From: Ridgeia piscesae
Lineage: Eukaryota > Annelida > Polychaeta > Sabellida > Siboglinidae
Assembly (NCBI GenBank): GCA_025642075.2
Contig: JAODUO010000197.1
Location: forward strand, 187,001-251,000
Reading direction: 5' to 3'
Length of the DNA stretch: 64,000 nt
Shown: positions 47,117 through 61,500 of the stretch, piece after piece
How positions within the stretch are numbered: the stretch's first letter is position 1
Layout: every line of letters starts with the position of its first letter
Translations under genes and position numbers: made by a program
Notes under the pieces: generated by a model
Told to the model about the DNA's origin: nothing
The model's database searches: none
The model's input: only the letters and a program-made list of their open reading frames with translations

Positions 47117-50100
47117 TATTCACTCGCTGCACGATGGACCACAAACATATTCCTGTTTACCATACCGTCATATCAAAAGTGCTATATATATATACAACAA
47201 TATTAATATTGTGTTGAAGTATCGACTGTCGATTCACCAAAAGTTCTCTCGGACACGCTGCAACCGGGTCGAAATAACTTTGTGCCTTGCAATCAAATTT
47301 TCTGTTCAGCCCCCATCGTTGTGCAATGCTGGGCTCGTTGTGAAGTGAGGCTGGATGATAATACAACTCTCACCCTCACATGTAGCATTACACAAAGGCA
47401 ACACACATTCACCATTGCCCCAACCATGCCATAATCCACAGCCAGCCACAATTCAACACAAGCTTCCACTTCTTTGCACTGATACAACACACAACCCAAA
47501 AGACACTTGTCTACAGAATCTCATCTTCAGAGGTTCACCAACAGACACGTGTCGAGATTACCACGCTAGCAAGTCACTTCCGTTTCACAGGATGACGTTC
47601 CCACAAACTTACTTTCACAGACATACACAACGGCTGCAAGTTACCATAGTTACGCATCCTGAGAGAGGCTGCTGGGTAACGTAAAACAATGCAGCATATA
47701 ACGTACATAGACCTTTCCAACTGACAAGCACTGTTGACTTATGTCCTTAGCATTGGCCACAAAATGTTCCACAATCTTAAAGGGAAAATATTATTTACCG
47801 ACTATGAATTATAACATGCTATATGAGCACAGTTTGAGCTGAGACTGGAGAGCGATATGAATAACAAACCCCACTTTTAAAACCGATGCAGCTGTTTTTC
47901 CTACATTTAACCAATGGTGTAGTAACATCATGTGTATATTACGGATGCTTACATAAAATATTTCAGATTCTAACTCCATGACAATGTTTCTATGCAGTCA
48001 CAATGTCTCTGCATATTATAGACAATTATATGGTGCCCAAAAGCAGAGAAGTTTGGGTAAAATGTTTCAACCAAGTTTACAACACGATTTACCTGTGTTT
48101 TTTGTGGTTTCTTACACGGATGACAGACAATTTATTCAGTTATGGTTCATTATTTTGGCAGTGAGCTTGAACCACTCCATGCATGGCTCTGCATGGAATA
48201 GTTTAGATATGGTTTTGGAGAAACAGGACTAAACTGGATTGCAGTCGAGTGATTGTGATCATTTCACATTGACATGTGTAGAAGACGCTGACCATTTACA
48301 ATGGAATTTCTAAATGCATTATTATTCTGTACAACATGTGCAGTGCTGGGTATTATCACAACGTTGCTCAATTAGTTCGCATAACTTGATGTCTTAGCCT
48401 AGGGCAAGTGTATATGTGGACCTGATCTCCATGCTCTCAACAAAAAATGTGTTTAGGTAAGTAATATTATCTGGATTATAAACTTCAGCCTGTGCATATA
48501 ACCATGATACACTGCAGAAGTCACTTCACACCTTGAGATAAGAGGAAAATGGCAGCTAGTTGTAACGTTTTAAAAATAAAATGTCTTCGCACATTTACAA
48601 ACCAGTCTTTTTCATTATATTACAAAGGAAGGCTTCGTCTTCTTTATAATCAATGGTGATCGATATCAAGAGCATGCTAACCTTGATCATTAGATTAGCA
48701 ACAGCAATACTTAAATAAAACCACTGCTAAGTTGCTGCCCCCAAGCTTAATGAAACATGGCTGGCTTTGAGAAGCCATGATAAGCACAGCTTCCACCACA
48801 TGCTAGAGCCATGTTTCGCTCTCTCATAGAACACAATGCGCCCATCAGTAAAGTTACAACTACAAGGCAAGACAATCTTTGCAAAGTAATAATGAACAAG
48901 AAACACAGCAGTGAAATGCAAAATGCACAGTATTTACAAAATTACACGATCATGAGTGCACGGCGAGAACCGGCACCTGACAAACAGACACAACTGCAAA
49001 CTAATGCATTTTGACATTTCACATTAAAGAAGCAGAGTTAAATTTACAACATGACGATAAGCGCCGTAATTGCCTTTTGCAGTTAGTTTTACATAGTACT
49101 TATTACTTGGCAGCTGCAAAGCTGACATCAAATTACAAACAGATGGACACATTAAAACATGGTAAGTAGTCACCCCTCACCTGAAAGTAGCAAAAACAGG
49201 AATGTACATGGCAGGTATTAAAACTTGGATATCGGCACCATAAAATCACTCTGGCTTCATCAAGTGCAACAGATAGTCAAGTTTTTGATGCCCACTGCAC
49301 CTTTTAAAGTGAGTTTCGTCCAAGCACATCACAGGTCATCAGATTTTCTAGTGCAGTGTTGCAAAAGGTTAGTTCCCATGGACAGTACAGACGACACTGA
49401 ACTGACAGTCAGAAACAAAAGATGTCAGCAAAGCAAACTTGTACTGACTGCATAACCTAGTGAATTAAATGCTGCTTGCTTTAACTGCAGGTAAGTTAAG
49501 ATGTTAAAATCAAATGTCGCTAGAATCCATAGGAAAGGTCTTGCTAGGTGCAACAGCAGGTGTCTGTATAGGTTGCATTTGTCACCGCTATTATTTCCTA
49601 CAATGTCATCACTAATTACAATGAGATTTCACAGAACACACTGTAGCGGTAACTGAACTGCACCAGACTGATATTTGTGTGATTACCTACATGCCGTCTT
49701 CCCGTGACCAGGCTGAAGATACGTCGTGCAGTGTTTTTAGTCCCGATACTGATCCCGCTGGCACTACACATCACCTTGTTGCTGGCTGAATGTTGCCGTG
49801 GCACTAGACAGTGCACTGATGCAGGTGCAATGCCCAACAATTTGCTTTTTCCCCAGTGTTCGGTGCAATGATCAGCAGACACGGCGGCCACACAGGTATG
49901 GCATGTTCACCTTCAACAGTCGCTGTTATCGTCGTCGTAGTCGCCGGTTGCACCGCGCCTGCCGCAAGCAGTGCATGGTCGGGACCGGCAGGACCGCTGC
50001 AGTGGCACCGTATCTTGTTCCTGCTCACGGACCGCATATCATTTCCGTCGCTTCACCGTTGTCGATGTCTTTACCATGCGCTGCTTCTTCTTGCTTCCGC

Positions 50101-50532
50101 CAAAGCATCCGCAACACCTACGGCGAGAACGAGCACGGGACGCAACGTCAGACAAGCGTGCGGCAACATGGGACAGAGAAGTGGGCGCCACCTAGTGGCA
50201 CAGCTGGTGCGGCGGCGGTGAGAGAGCATGCAAGTGCTCTGCAACGCGTTGTGTACAGTCTGACATGATTCACAACTCCGCACACATGCTGTATTTACAC
50301 GCTCACACTCTGCCAAATCGGACATTCGACACAGCTGACATATCAATGTCGGAAGTGAAATATTAATGTGCCTCGAGTCGACACAAATCGGGTCTCCGAC
50401 ATACATTGCTATTATATACAGAAAATAGTCCAAATCATTGACGCAGCATGTGTGGAGAATGCGTGCGTATATGTATGTGTGCATGAGTGATTGGTATCGC
50501 CAGTGTCACTCGCATGGTGCCACAGTGCAGTG
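47117..50532. other. Intergenic and 3' UTR side of CSNK1G
   Basis: The CSNK1G 3' UTR must start at 50532 and run leftwards. A GC-richer stretch at about 49,780-50,270 carries open frames on both strands, but none resembles a known family. No other gene was recognised. Confidence 0.45.
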
Positions 50533-52476
50533 TTAATTCTGACGGGCCTTCTTTTTCTTGCGGCGTCGGAAGAAACAGCACCTGTGGAGAGAAGAAAGCC
50601 GTCGTCGTGGTTACAGGGCTCGACTCGCCTGGCACCAGTGCCAGTCATGCTCACACTGTCACGTGCTTAGGTGCATTGCTTACAGCCTCCTGTCATGCAA
50701 CTTAACACTAAGTCTTACAGAGCTGAAGCAAACCTTATAAGTATTGTATTAGCCACAGGCAGCAGTGCGCACTCACACGCTATGACGTCCGTTAGTTTCA
50801 AACTAAGAACCATGTAGTTGTCTAGGCATAGGTAGGCATTGGAGACGAAACATGTGCACCCTGCTAAGATCAGAAAGTAGGCATTATCGATCTTAAGTAA
50901 CAACTCATATATTAATTTAAAATGAACTTAACTAGACTCGTGCTGCGGCCATGAAATATTTTCTTTCATAAAATGAAGAAGAGTAGACATTGCCTCGTAT
51001 GAGACACAAGTTTTGACATCCTACTTATGTTACAATAGTTTATTATTTGGAGGAAGCAAACAATGAGTGAAGCAAACAATGAGTGGTTTCTGATTTAATT
51101 ATTATGGTAACATTCGCTACTATCTTATGCAGGTTAACATGCATGATGTGCAAATAAATTAAGTCACATCATAATTCTTTAGAAAAATAAACACTATTAA
51201 AACCCTTAATACCATACTGTAAAAACTGCAAAGCAAAGCTGTGATTGTATGCCAGATGCGTGCAATTTATTCATACAGGCCAACTGACTGGTGTATATTA
51301 TTTTTAAACTAGAGTTACAGCTGATACAAAGAAACAGATGAACCACCACGGTCTCAGCAGGATGTTAATTCTTGCATGAAAGACTAGCATGCTGCAGAAT
51401 TTCATGTTGAAAATCTGCCTATGTGATATATACGTACTTTGTTTCACTAACGACCTCCACTTCCCGTGGTGCAGTGATGGGTGTGTCTGACTGCCCTCCA
51501 TTCGGGTCATCACCACCAAGCTCACCATTGGCTGAACTCAACACCTGTTTCCAGCCAACAAAGAAACACAATATTCTTGTTTTGTTAAATTCAGCCTTGT
51601 TTTCAATTACAACCCAACTATCTCAGTTACCTTTCTTACTATTAGTTACCATCAAACATATAAGTATAAGTAGTGCTAATTTTAAAAACTAATCTAAAAT
51701 GTAATTTAGCAATAACAATAATAGCACTGAAATAAAGGGTTAAATATCACACTTCAACTTTCATTTAAATGTTGACATACAATATAATACAATAATGTAT
51801 CCAGACAACTAGCGCTATATATTCGAGTAGATACAGGCAGCATTAATTTTTAACGCTTCTCCAATAGAAGCAATCGCGATAACGACATACTCCTTACTCT
51901 TTGGCACTGCAAAATGTTGTTCATTTTCCATTAGCCACTGTGATTGCCGTAAGTGGCAAGAATTATTATGCATATATATTAATAGAAACAGCAACATCAA
52001 CACATGCCTGAACAAAACACAGCATGAACAAACCCACACTTAGCCACATGCAAGTTGACAGCGTAATGTGTTACAATGTTACCGTGACCATTAACATTCT
52101 TTCTAGTCACAAACTCATTTCTGTTGCGTCTTTCTTGCAAATGTCAGCAAAGCCACTGTCACTTAGATTTCTGCATTTTGTGCTGGTGTTACTAACACAA
52201 GCTGCATGTTAGCCTATTATGGCCAAGCACATGACATAGTATTGCAATGTACTTTCAAGTGTGCTTGGAAAGTACCTCCTGTAAACAAGCACAATTAAGA
52301 CTATTTATTAATAAATATCAGAATAGCTTCAAAGTATTATATTGCTGAAATGTGAACAAACATCCATAATGTTGTCTGAACTTGATAAATGTGATCTACC
52401 AATGCTGTCATTATAATTATATTATAATTTTATATAAATCAAATATATATATAATATATACACATACATTATATAT

Positions 52477-52512
<36 letters not shown>

Positions 52513-52514
52513 CA

Positions 52515-52572
<58 letters not shown>

Positions 52573-55500
52573 GTGTGTGTATGTGAGTGTGTGTGTATAC
52601 ATCTACTTTACTTAAACAAAATGAAGAATTTGGGTAACATTTAAAACAGATTACCACTATCTGTATGCCTTTTAAGAGGATGCCTGTAAAGCAGACTTCT
52701 GCAGCAAAAGCCAGTTGACAGTCAGTCACCAGTAATTTCTTGTAAAAATAACCGTTATGTTGCTCTGCCAAGTGCTTTTGTTATTTTACAAGGTAAGGTA
52801 AGCAAAGCTACTGCATTGGCAGCATACATAGAGTAAACACACATTTCATGTTCTGCAGTGGCCACAAACACACAAAGGAATGACGTGATTCATGATTCAT
52901 TCATATTACTATTATTTGCAGATATACAGTGTTACTAAAGAATACTGTGGAAACTATTCTCATTTAATTTTAAATCTGCAAAAACGCACAGTTATGTAGT
53001 AATGTTGATTCATAAACTATCTTGATTTTTGGGGCTAAACATTTGTATTTCTTATGTTACCAGATTGGTTGTCTGTGGCCAGGCATCCATTTCAAGCAGT
53101 TAGTAGGATTATGACAAGGTTGGTCGTGTTTAGGGTGCAGCTTGTGCAAGGGTTAAGTATGAAGCAACTAACTATGTAAGTAATGCAACAGAGAACGATG
53201 CTCGACGAGGGGCAGCGACAGAGGAGGTAGAGGGAGGCACCCGAACCGACGAGGCCTAAACAATTAATTTCTAACTTCCCCAACTGTCACCAGGGGATCT
53301 ACGATCCACAACTGGCAGCCGCTAGTGAGTAATCGGCATATTTTGAAGTCACCTGACTATGAATTTGGCAGCACTGCTACCTGTGCTTCTGACGAGACCT
53401 GGGTGGGAGGTGGCACTTACATGACATAATTTACAAGACCAGACTGATTACAGTATTACTGGGGATTTACTGCATTCCAGAATTTAAATATAATCTGTGC
53501 AGATTGCAACAAACCTTTCTTAGTACACTGTAGTTATACTAAATGTTTATTTTCCTCTCATCTGTTTAACTTTTGAATTTATTAACATATACAAAGGCAA
53601 CTTGTTTTTTGGCCACCCCGTCCCATTAGTGCTACAAAAAAAATTATTTACAATATTTTGACATATTTCCATGCTCTTGTTCCGACCAAATTTCATGAGT
53701 CTTTTATCATTCAAGGATGAGTGCACTGACAAAATACTTTATCAAACGTGTCGGATTACTTACATATTCAACAATATTAAAATAAATGTTGATATTTTAA
53801 ACATTATATTCCAACCCTGTTAATAAAAGTGTTGCATGGAAAGCAAGTAGCACTAAGTGCACTTCAAACTGTCCCAATCATAAAAAATTACTTTTGACAC
53901 ATAATTGGAAACAAGAAGAAGAACTAGATGCATTAAACAATATGTAATTGCAACCAAGTTCCTTGAAATATTCTATTATTCCACACTGACGTAGTCAAAA
54001 TGAGTACTTCACTGATGCTCAGTTCACTCTGTGTCGCATCAGGCTATTCTGATCAGTAAAACAGCTGCTTTACGAAATACACTACCAAAGGAAGCGATAC
54101 TACATTAATTATTGTTCTACTATGACACCATGCATAGCTATCGGCTAGTACTCTAATAGTCAAAATACAATTGTGTTGTATCATTTAAAAAGTTGACATT
54201 AAAATTTCTATAACCCTCCAACCCCTTAGCATACAGAAACTACATTTCCAATAATGTTAACAATTATCAGTCCCTAACATACAGAAACTATATTTCCAAT
54301 AATGTTAATAATTATCAGTCCCTAACATAAACGCCCCCATGGATATAATTTTATACCACATAAGACAATAGGAACAATAGTTCAATAGGAACAATTAAGC
54401 CTCCATATTTTCTATATAAGGGTGTAATTCACTGTTTTATCAATAAATAAGTTATCTTTTTCTCAAATTTTGAGTGGAAATATCATACGATACACATAAT
54501 ATTAATCAATTGACAGTAGATAAATTTTGAGTACTCAACTAATGTTGGCAAGGGGACTATGTTGCAATAGGAGATAATGGTGATAGTGCCAGTGAAGTAG
54601 GATTAGTGGACCGTGAATTTGAGAAGCAAGTGAATATTTAGAAGTGCACACAAGCATGCGATAGCGCACACGACCTTCGCAGTGGGCGAAGTCGACCCAG
54701 TCCCGCCAGCAGCACTTGAAACAGTGACACAATGTGACCGCAGGCCACGCAACAGAAGAAACGGATGGTTTCGAGTGAACCTCCGCCAACCCTCCCTCCT
54801 ACCTCCTCCCCCAGAGAGCATGTTGTTGACAATGAGAGCGAAACAGTCGGCAACCATACAACCATCCGACGGCGACGAGAAACAGTACCTGAACTGAGCC
54901 GCCATGCCTATCGGGCGGATTAGCTCCGAGAAGATTAGAGACCTGGGCTACCTCCCTCTCTCCCCTAGCAGTACCCCTCTGAGCGCCGGTCTGCTGCAAA
55001 GACGGCAAACACACATATGCGGTTCAAGCGGCGACCTGGCACTGCGAACTCTGGCAAAGCAAAGACAGACTGACTCCATCGGAAAACTTAGCTGAGGTAG
55101 CAACTCCTGATGTCTGTTGGTGAAACTTTCTCACATTGGAAAATACTCTTTAAGGGGATACCAAGAGCATCAACATGAGAGAACTGCATACAATGAATGA
55201 GTGTGCACAGGTGGGGAGAGCAGATTAGAAGGCATCAACAGCACACACCATTAACAGATTCAGACGACAGTTTTTGAAAACTACCATGAAAATGTTACGT
55301 ATCTGTACAACTGTTAGGTAGATCTGGTCAACTGGGATTGAAGAGAGACTAGACCATCAATTGGTGCATGCAGACTAGCCCAACTTACCCCCCTCTGAGT
55401 GCTACGTCTTTTGTCTTCAACGCGTGTCGCTCCAACCATATTTTCTGTTGTAGAAATTGAACCTCCGGGTGTTGACTGAAAGGAAAACTGCACGTAATGG

Positions 55501-58500
55501 CGGTCCTAGCAATCAGCGTTGGAACCGAACAGTGTGACTTTTCACTTTGCCCAGATGCCAATTTCGGTTGTTTTTATGACCAGTTCGCCAAACAGCCAAC
55601 ACATGCAAGAACCGCACAAGTTTCGTTACCTACTTAAATAGCCTTAATCAAACATACTAAAGCGTACAGTTATACAGACAAGAATACATCTGGCTTGACT
55701 GCTCCTGCATTTTACATCACCTGTAACCATGTTGAATTAATGAATGCAACAATTGTCAAAGATTAATCTTATGGTTATGCTACTGTAACTATATGAGTAC
55801 CATCTGACGGCCCGTCCAATCAAACTCCCAGTCAGACTCCCAGCCATTCCTTGCCAAGAGATCGATGAAGAGTTTACGTAGGTAGTCATAATCAGGCGTC
55901 TCAAAGAAATCTAGCCGCCGGACATATCGCAGATATGTGCCCAGTTCATCTACAAATGGCAGTGTGAGACAGTCACGTTAATCCACATGCGTATTACCTA
56001 TTTACAACAAAAATATCCTGACTGGACCAACTGCAGGCAGAATTTATTGCAAAACATCCAACAAGTATATTATTAAGGTTTCCTTCATGCATAGATTTTC
56101 AGCACACCTCAAAGCACTATTTAATATTCAGCATATCAATCTATTTTGTTTGTATAAATTTGGCTAAGTCTTGGTGAAACAGTTAAATTATATTTGATCA
56201 AATCTAATAAAAAATAGCAAAAAAACTCTGTAGTAAGATCAGCTTCATTTCTAGATGATTTTAACTTTTAGCCATAAACAGTAGTTAGTTCCTATACATT
56301 GTCGTGGTTGCGCCAGTATACTGACATTGATGTAGGATTGAATGAACTAACAAGTCAGTCCTTGCCTCAAGTAATGCAGTATCAATAACAGACTGCGAAA
56401 ACATGAAAACAACCTACACAAAAGAAATCTAGTCATGATTCACTGCGCGTAACAATCACCAGGAAAAAGTGCTGCGATGTGTTTTGCAAAACAACAATCA
56501 GACGCCACGACAGGACACTCTGGCATAATCATAGCCATGCATGCAGCAGTTAATTTTAGCGCTTTCATGAGTGAGTATTCTGCTGGGTATTTATTCATGT
56601 GATTGAAAAACTGGTGGGCTTAATAGCTGTCTGGTAGATGACATGCCATCATCCATACATGGCCCAAGCACCTATTAAGCGTTACTGCACTTGACACGGG
56701 TGCAATTAACCTAAAGAGAGTACTGAGCTATTATATGTATTTAGCCGTGATCGGACATCATGACCCGACAGATATATCAACAGTTTGCACATAAACAACT
56801 GGAAATTAAATAGTATTCATGCCATATGACAGAATAACATAAACAGAATATGTAATTATTTCATCAGGTCACATTGTACAACACAGGTCTAACTTATCAC
56901 CAGCTGCTAGAGGTAAAGTGCATAAACTGTTCATCCAGTTAAAATATCAGGAAATGGGTGCATATGAACTTGCGCAAGTATGCAGACTGAAATGTGCTGG
57001 TTGGCAGATTCTTAATACCACAGACCATATAGGCTAGTAGAATGTTGTAAAAAAAAAATTTTAATGGTCTTGGATCCTCTTAAATATAAGTAATTTTCAC
57101 AAAACCACACAATTTTGTGATAAAACTAAAATAATTAACAAGATTTTGTAATAACACAATCACTTTGCTGCATAAACGTGTAAAGCTAACTCTGAGTACC
57201 GGTAGGTATTCAAGAAAAGATGATGACATTGAACTGTAAGCACGGACAGAAGTGGAAAACACAGAGAGAAGACACATGTGCCCAGAGAATAAGAGTGAAA
57301 GAAGAGGAGCACTGAAGAAGGAAGATGGGTCATGAGTTCAGAGAATAGCTAACGTGAAGTAGAGCTGTGATGGACGCACCTGGAAAGTTCTCACACAACA
57401 CCTCGACAGGCGTCGCTCGCTTTGTGTCACCAATCTTCTGGTAGCGCTCCTTCAGCGTGTCAGCCTTGAGGCCCTGCCACGGCAAACTTCCACGCAGGAA
57501 GTACATGAACATGTGACCCAGTGCCTCAAGGTCATCACGACGACTTTGCTCTGCAATGGACAATCAGAATTTAGATTACTGTTGATCTAATTTTGTGACA
57601 TTTATTTACAGGGTTGAGGTTTGGTGTTTGTCATGTAGTTAGTTGTTGACTGCAAATTTCACTCACAATGCAGTAATTACAACATGCACAACTGGCTGTC
57701 AAATCTTAAAAAATAAGGAGGTCAATGCTCCTGCAGACTTTTTTATTTTAATTGTTGAGAATTGAAACAGGTGGATGATTGTTTTGGACACATGAGATGG
57801 TAGGCATTTTTACTAGAATTATTGCATGGTGCTGCAACATTCAAAACAAGCTACACAATTTCAAGAAGAATGTTTACTCCCCTGAATAGGTAAAAATAAA
57901 TTCTGTGAAAACTGTAAATAATGTTAACGATTATTGAGGTAGGGTGCATGAATGTGCAGGAAGGTAAAATAGAACTATGAATGTTAACGAAACATTTGAT
58001 GTATCACTGGGATTTACTGCTGCACCATGGTCAATTCTCAATAATTCAGCTATTAGGAACTTATTTCACAAAAATCTCCTATTTTTGAAAAGAAATATTC
58101 TGCATAAACCATGTTGATATTGTTGATTGTATAACTTAAATGGTAGGCTGCACTACCCTTATGATGTTTATAGGCTCACTCCATTGTCTTTCCTCTAAAC
58201 AGTTTCAATACGACAGCTTGAGTTACAAAAACAGTCAAATCACCACTTTATTTATGAAGTCAAGATAGGCAACATCATTTTTTTTCAACAATCAGTGCTA
58301 AAAATATCAGGCACAACTGCCACTCTAAAGATCTGAAATGGAGCCAGTGTTGAGCACTGAAATGTCATGCCTGGCTGGCTTACACCCGCCCTCATAGATG
58401 ACCCTGGATCTAACTTCCCACCCACCAAACATGACCTTTCATTGAACAATAAGTGTAGTGGTCCCGTTTAACCTAGAGCTGTCATGACCAGCAGTGCAGT

Positions 58501-61500
58501 AAAAATCAATGAGGACAGAGGTCTAAAGAGGCAGTCACGCTCTACATGTTTCACACAGCACCGGCAATGTAACCGGCCATAAACAGGCTCTTTATTTGAC
58601 GTCTTGATTCAATTACACAACAAGCATACACGTTCAAGTGACAAGTCTTCCCATGAGGGAGCAGCAAGTATCTATTTGGTGACAATACAGCAACTGAACA
58701 CTACTTTCATGACACAGGTGAACCACACCAGATAAAAGCAAAACCAGAGGAAGCCATATTACACGTAGCAGTGTCTGCCAGCCAATAAAATCAGTTTGTT
58801 TTTTCCCAAAGCAGGACCAGCGGACTTGGTCTAGGAATCAACCAACAACAATGCATCTCTATTATACACACTACAGTCACATGAGAAGGCAAGACGAGGT
58901 CTTTTGAAATGTGGTAGCGTCACAATGCCTGCACAGAATGTAAAGGCAACAAAGCACACAATCTAGTTAATAGCCCGTTGCATCATGGGATGACAGGTCA
59001 GCTATTTCTCACACCATACAGGCAGCCAGCTGTTTATGAGAGGTGCGGGTGGTGTTAGGAAGTGGACCTACTCAGCCAATCAATGTCTAAATGTGGTATT
59101 TTGTACAAGTTACCATCAACCCACAACCCCTCGAGTTGTTAGATTGAATTCATGCTACACTGCTAAGGATGGGACGAATGTGGAATTTCACTTGAATCGA
59201 ATATTGAATTGAATATCCTAGAAAATCTGAATACGAATCGAATATTCAGTGGCTTTAAATTCGATTAGAATACTGAATGGTGTTGAGATGTCTTGCCAGA
59301 ATGCGGCATCATCCTGTGGCCATGGGCCCAAGTCCAAGCCGGAGTCGTCGATCTTTTTGTTTACTTTCTGACCTAAGCATGAAAACGACCTCTTACTAAG
59401 CCGCCAAACTTCTCCTCACATATCTTATGAACATATACACACAAAGTTACAAAATAAATAATTTACATTCCTGTAAAGATTAAAATAAAAAAACGACCCC
59501 TCAACACAATACCGATATTACGGTACCACCATAATCATAGAGCTATGGGTAACCACCGCCAATTGCGATGATACTGCATTGCCAGGTTCTTCTGTGAGAG
59601 TTTGTTTTGTGAAGTTTGTGTGTTTCATTAATATAGGTGATTTTATTTTGTAACCTACTGTGTATATTTGTATATAAGACATGTGAGGAGTAGTTTGGCA
59701 GTTGTATGTTGTTGTTTTCATAGTTAAGTCAGAAAGTATGATTGCCCAGTACCGATTTTGTGGTGGAAGACATGAAGGAACAAATTCGAGCGATATTCGT
59801 TTATGTAGCTGCAAAATTTCTAATTTTGAATCGAATAGCGGAAAAAGGTTCAAATATTTGAAATTTTTGAATACGAATCGAATTTCGTCCCATCCTTATA
59901 TAGGGATTTGTACCATATGACTAAGCTTTGACAGAAAACATTGTGTGAGAGCTGTTCAAGGGAAGTGCAACAGCAAACAAGTATGATGTATGAAATAACT
60001 AGGTATGTTCTGAATTTAATGAGTATGACTGGATGTGTACTGGAAAGTACAAGTGGAAAATATACCAGTAGAAAAAACTACACAGAAATGGTTTTTAAAA
60101 ATCCTGTTGACTCTGTGACTATAACTAGTGAATTAGATCATAGTTGAGCAGAGTGGACCCCTGCACGGAAACAAGCTTTATTAACAGACATGAGGGCTTT
60201 CATTATATGAAACCAAAGAAGTGTTGACTTCCCCCAAAGTGTCAGTGACACTAACAGCCACAGCAGTAACCACATAGACAACATGGCTGCACACAGGCTC
60301 CAGCTGCCACCAAGTATGCCAGACTGACCCCAGGCTCACACAGGTGTCCACAAAACACACCTCTTGTTAGGGCAACAATTGCAAGGGTGGCTTTGACAAT
60401 TTACACCATTCTTTTACCACAACCTGGCTAACTACTATTTATGTCAACTGTGTGTGAACTTGCAATTTCCAGTACTTTAACGATTTAGACCAGTTAATTA
60501 ATTACAATCTGTGTTACCAAACTTGTACATTGAAGTATGTTATCTAGTGTGACACAATGAACAAGAAATGTCACCAGCTGTGTGTCTGTCATAATTACAA
60601 CTTTATTTCAGAGGATCTGAACTGTAGATTGCACCCTGCAACAGTCCTTGCTCCTGTCGGCCTCCACACACACACACACAAACACAGCATAGCAGGAGCT
60701 TGTCTGTGAAATCAGAACCACAAAAACGTAATCTGCGGATAACGCTACACCACTAAAAAGATATTAGGCAGCAGATAGAGTGTGAGACGAGACAGACAGA
60801 ACACAGGAACATGCAGCAACTGGAGCCACACAACGACAAACATAACGGGCCGGCATGAGAGCACGGCCTCTTGTAACAACTCACAGATGAGTCGCACCAT
60901 TTTTTGGATAACCGAGTCTGCCAGAACAACTAAGAATCAATAGGAATCAGCACTGTATATCCACTAGAAACAATAACCTCTCTGCTGGCTGGATGCTGGC
61001 CAAGTAATTGCAGTTTTGTGTGCATGGCTAAGTTGGCTGAGTCACACATAAAGGCTAACTAGAAGCCACCGCCCGATTGACAACAATGACTTTCTTTGTG
61101 TGGCTGTGCCGCTCAAACAGGAAGTCCTAATTCATGTCATGAGTTATGGTTTTGCCGGACGGGAAAAGACAACCAGTGAGAATGACTTGTGAAGTGGAGT
61201 AGTATGTCACTGTCCACCGACATCATTCCGCGTATTTCACTGACAGTGATAAAAAACACTCAACAAAGCCAGATGAACTGCTCTCCCAGCAAGTGTAGCA
61301 CAACACAGTGAGCTGGCAGACTATAATGGAAGCACTGGCTAACTTATCGTTGTCAGAAGTTGTTTATTATTTTATAACAATATAGAATTATACTGAGATT
61401 TTCATTGTTCTTAATTTAGACACACACAAATTATCAGTCACTTTATTCAAAATGAAAAAGTATTGTTTGATAATTTGTCATTTGTATCAATAATAAATCT

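Noticed and set aside
49798..50268. 156-codon Arg-rich plus-strand frame
   Set aside because: Open frames exist on both strands in a GC-richer patch of the CSNK1G 3' UTR side, with no domain, splice context or family resemblance.
54535..54905. Cys-rich frame ([11 protein letters not shown]) as the CSNK1G palmitoylation tail
   Set aside because: A better tail, EVEVVSETK joined in phase to [11 protein letters not shown], is found at 51438-51544 and 50533-50581. This frame lies in the intron after exon 54889-54993.
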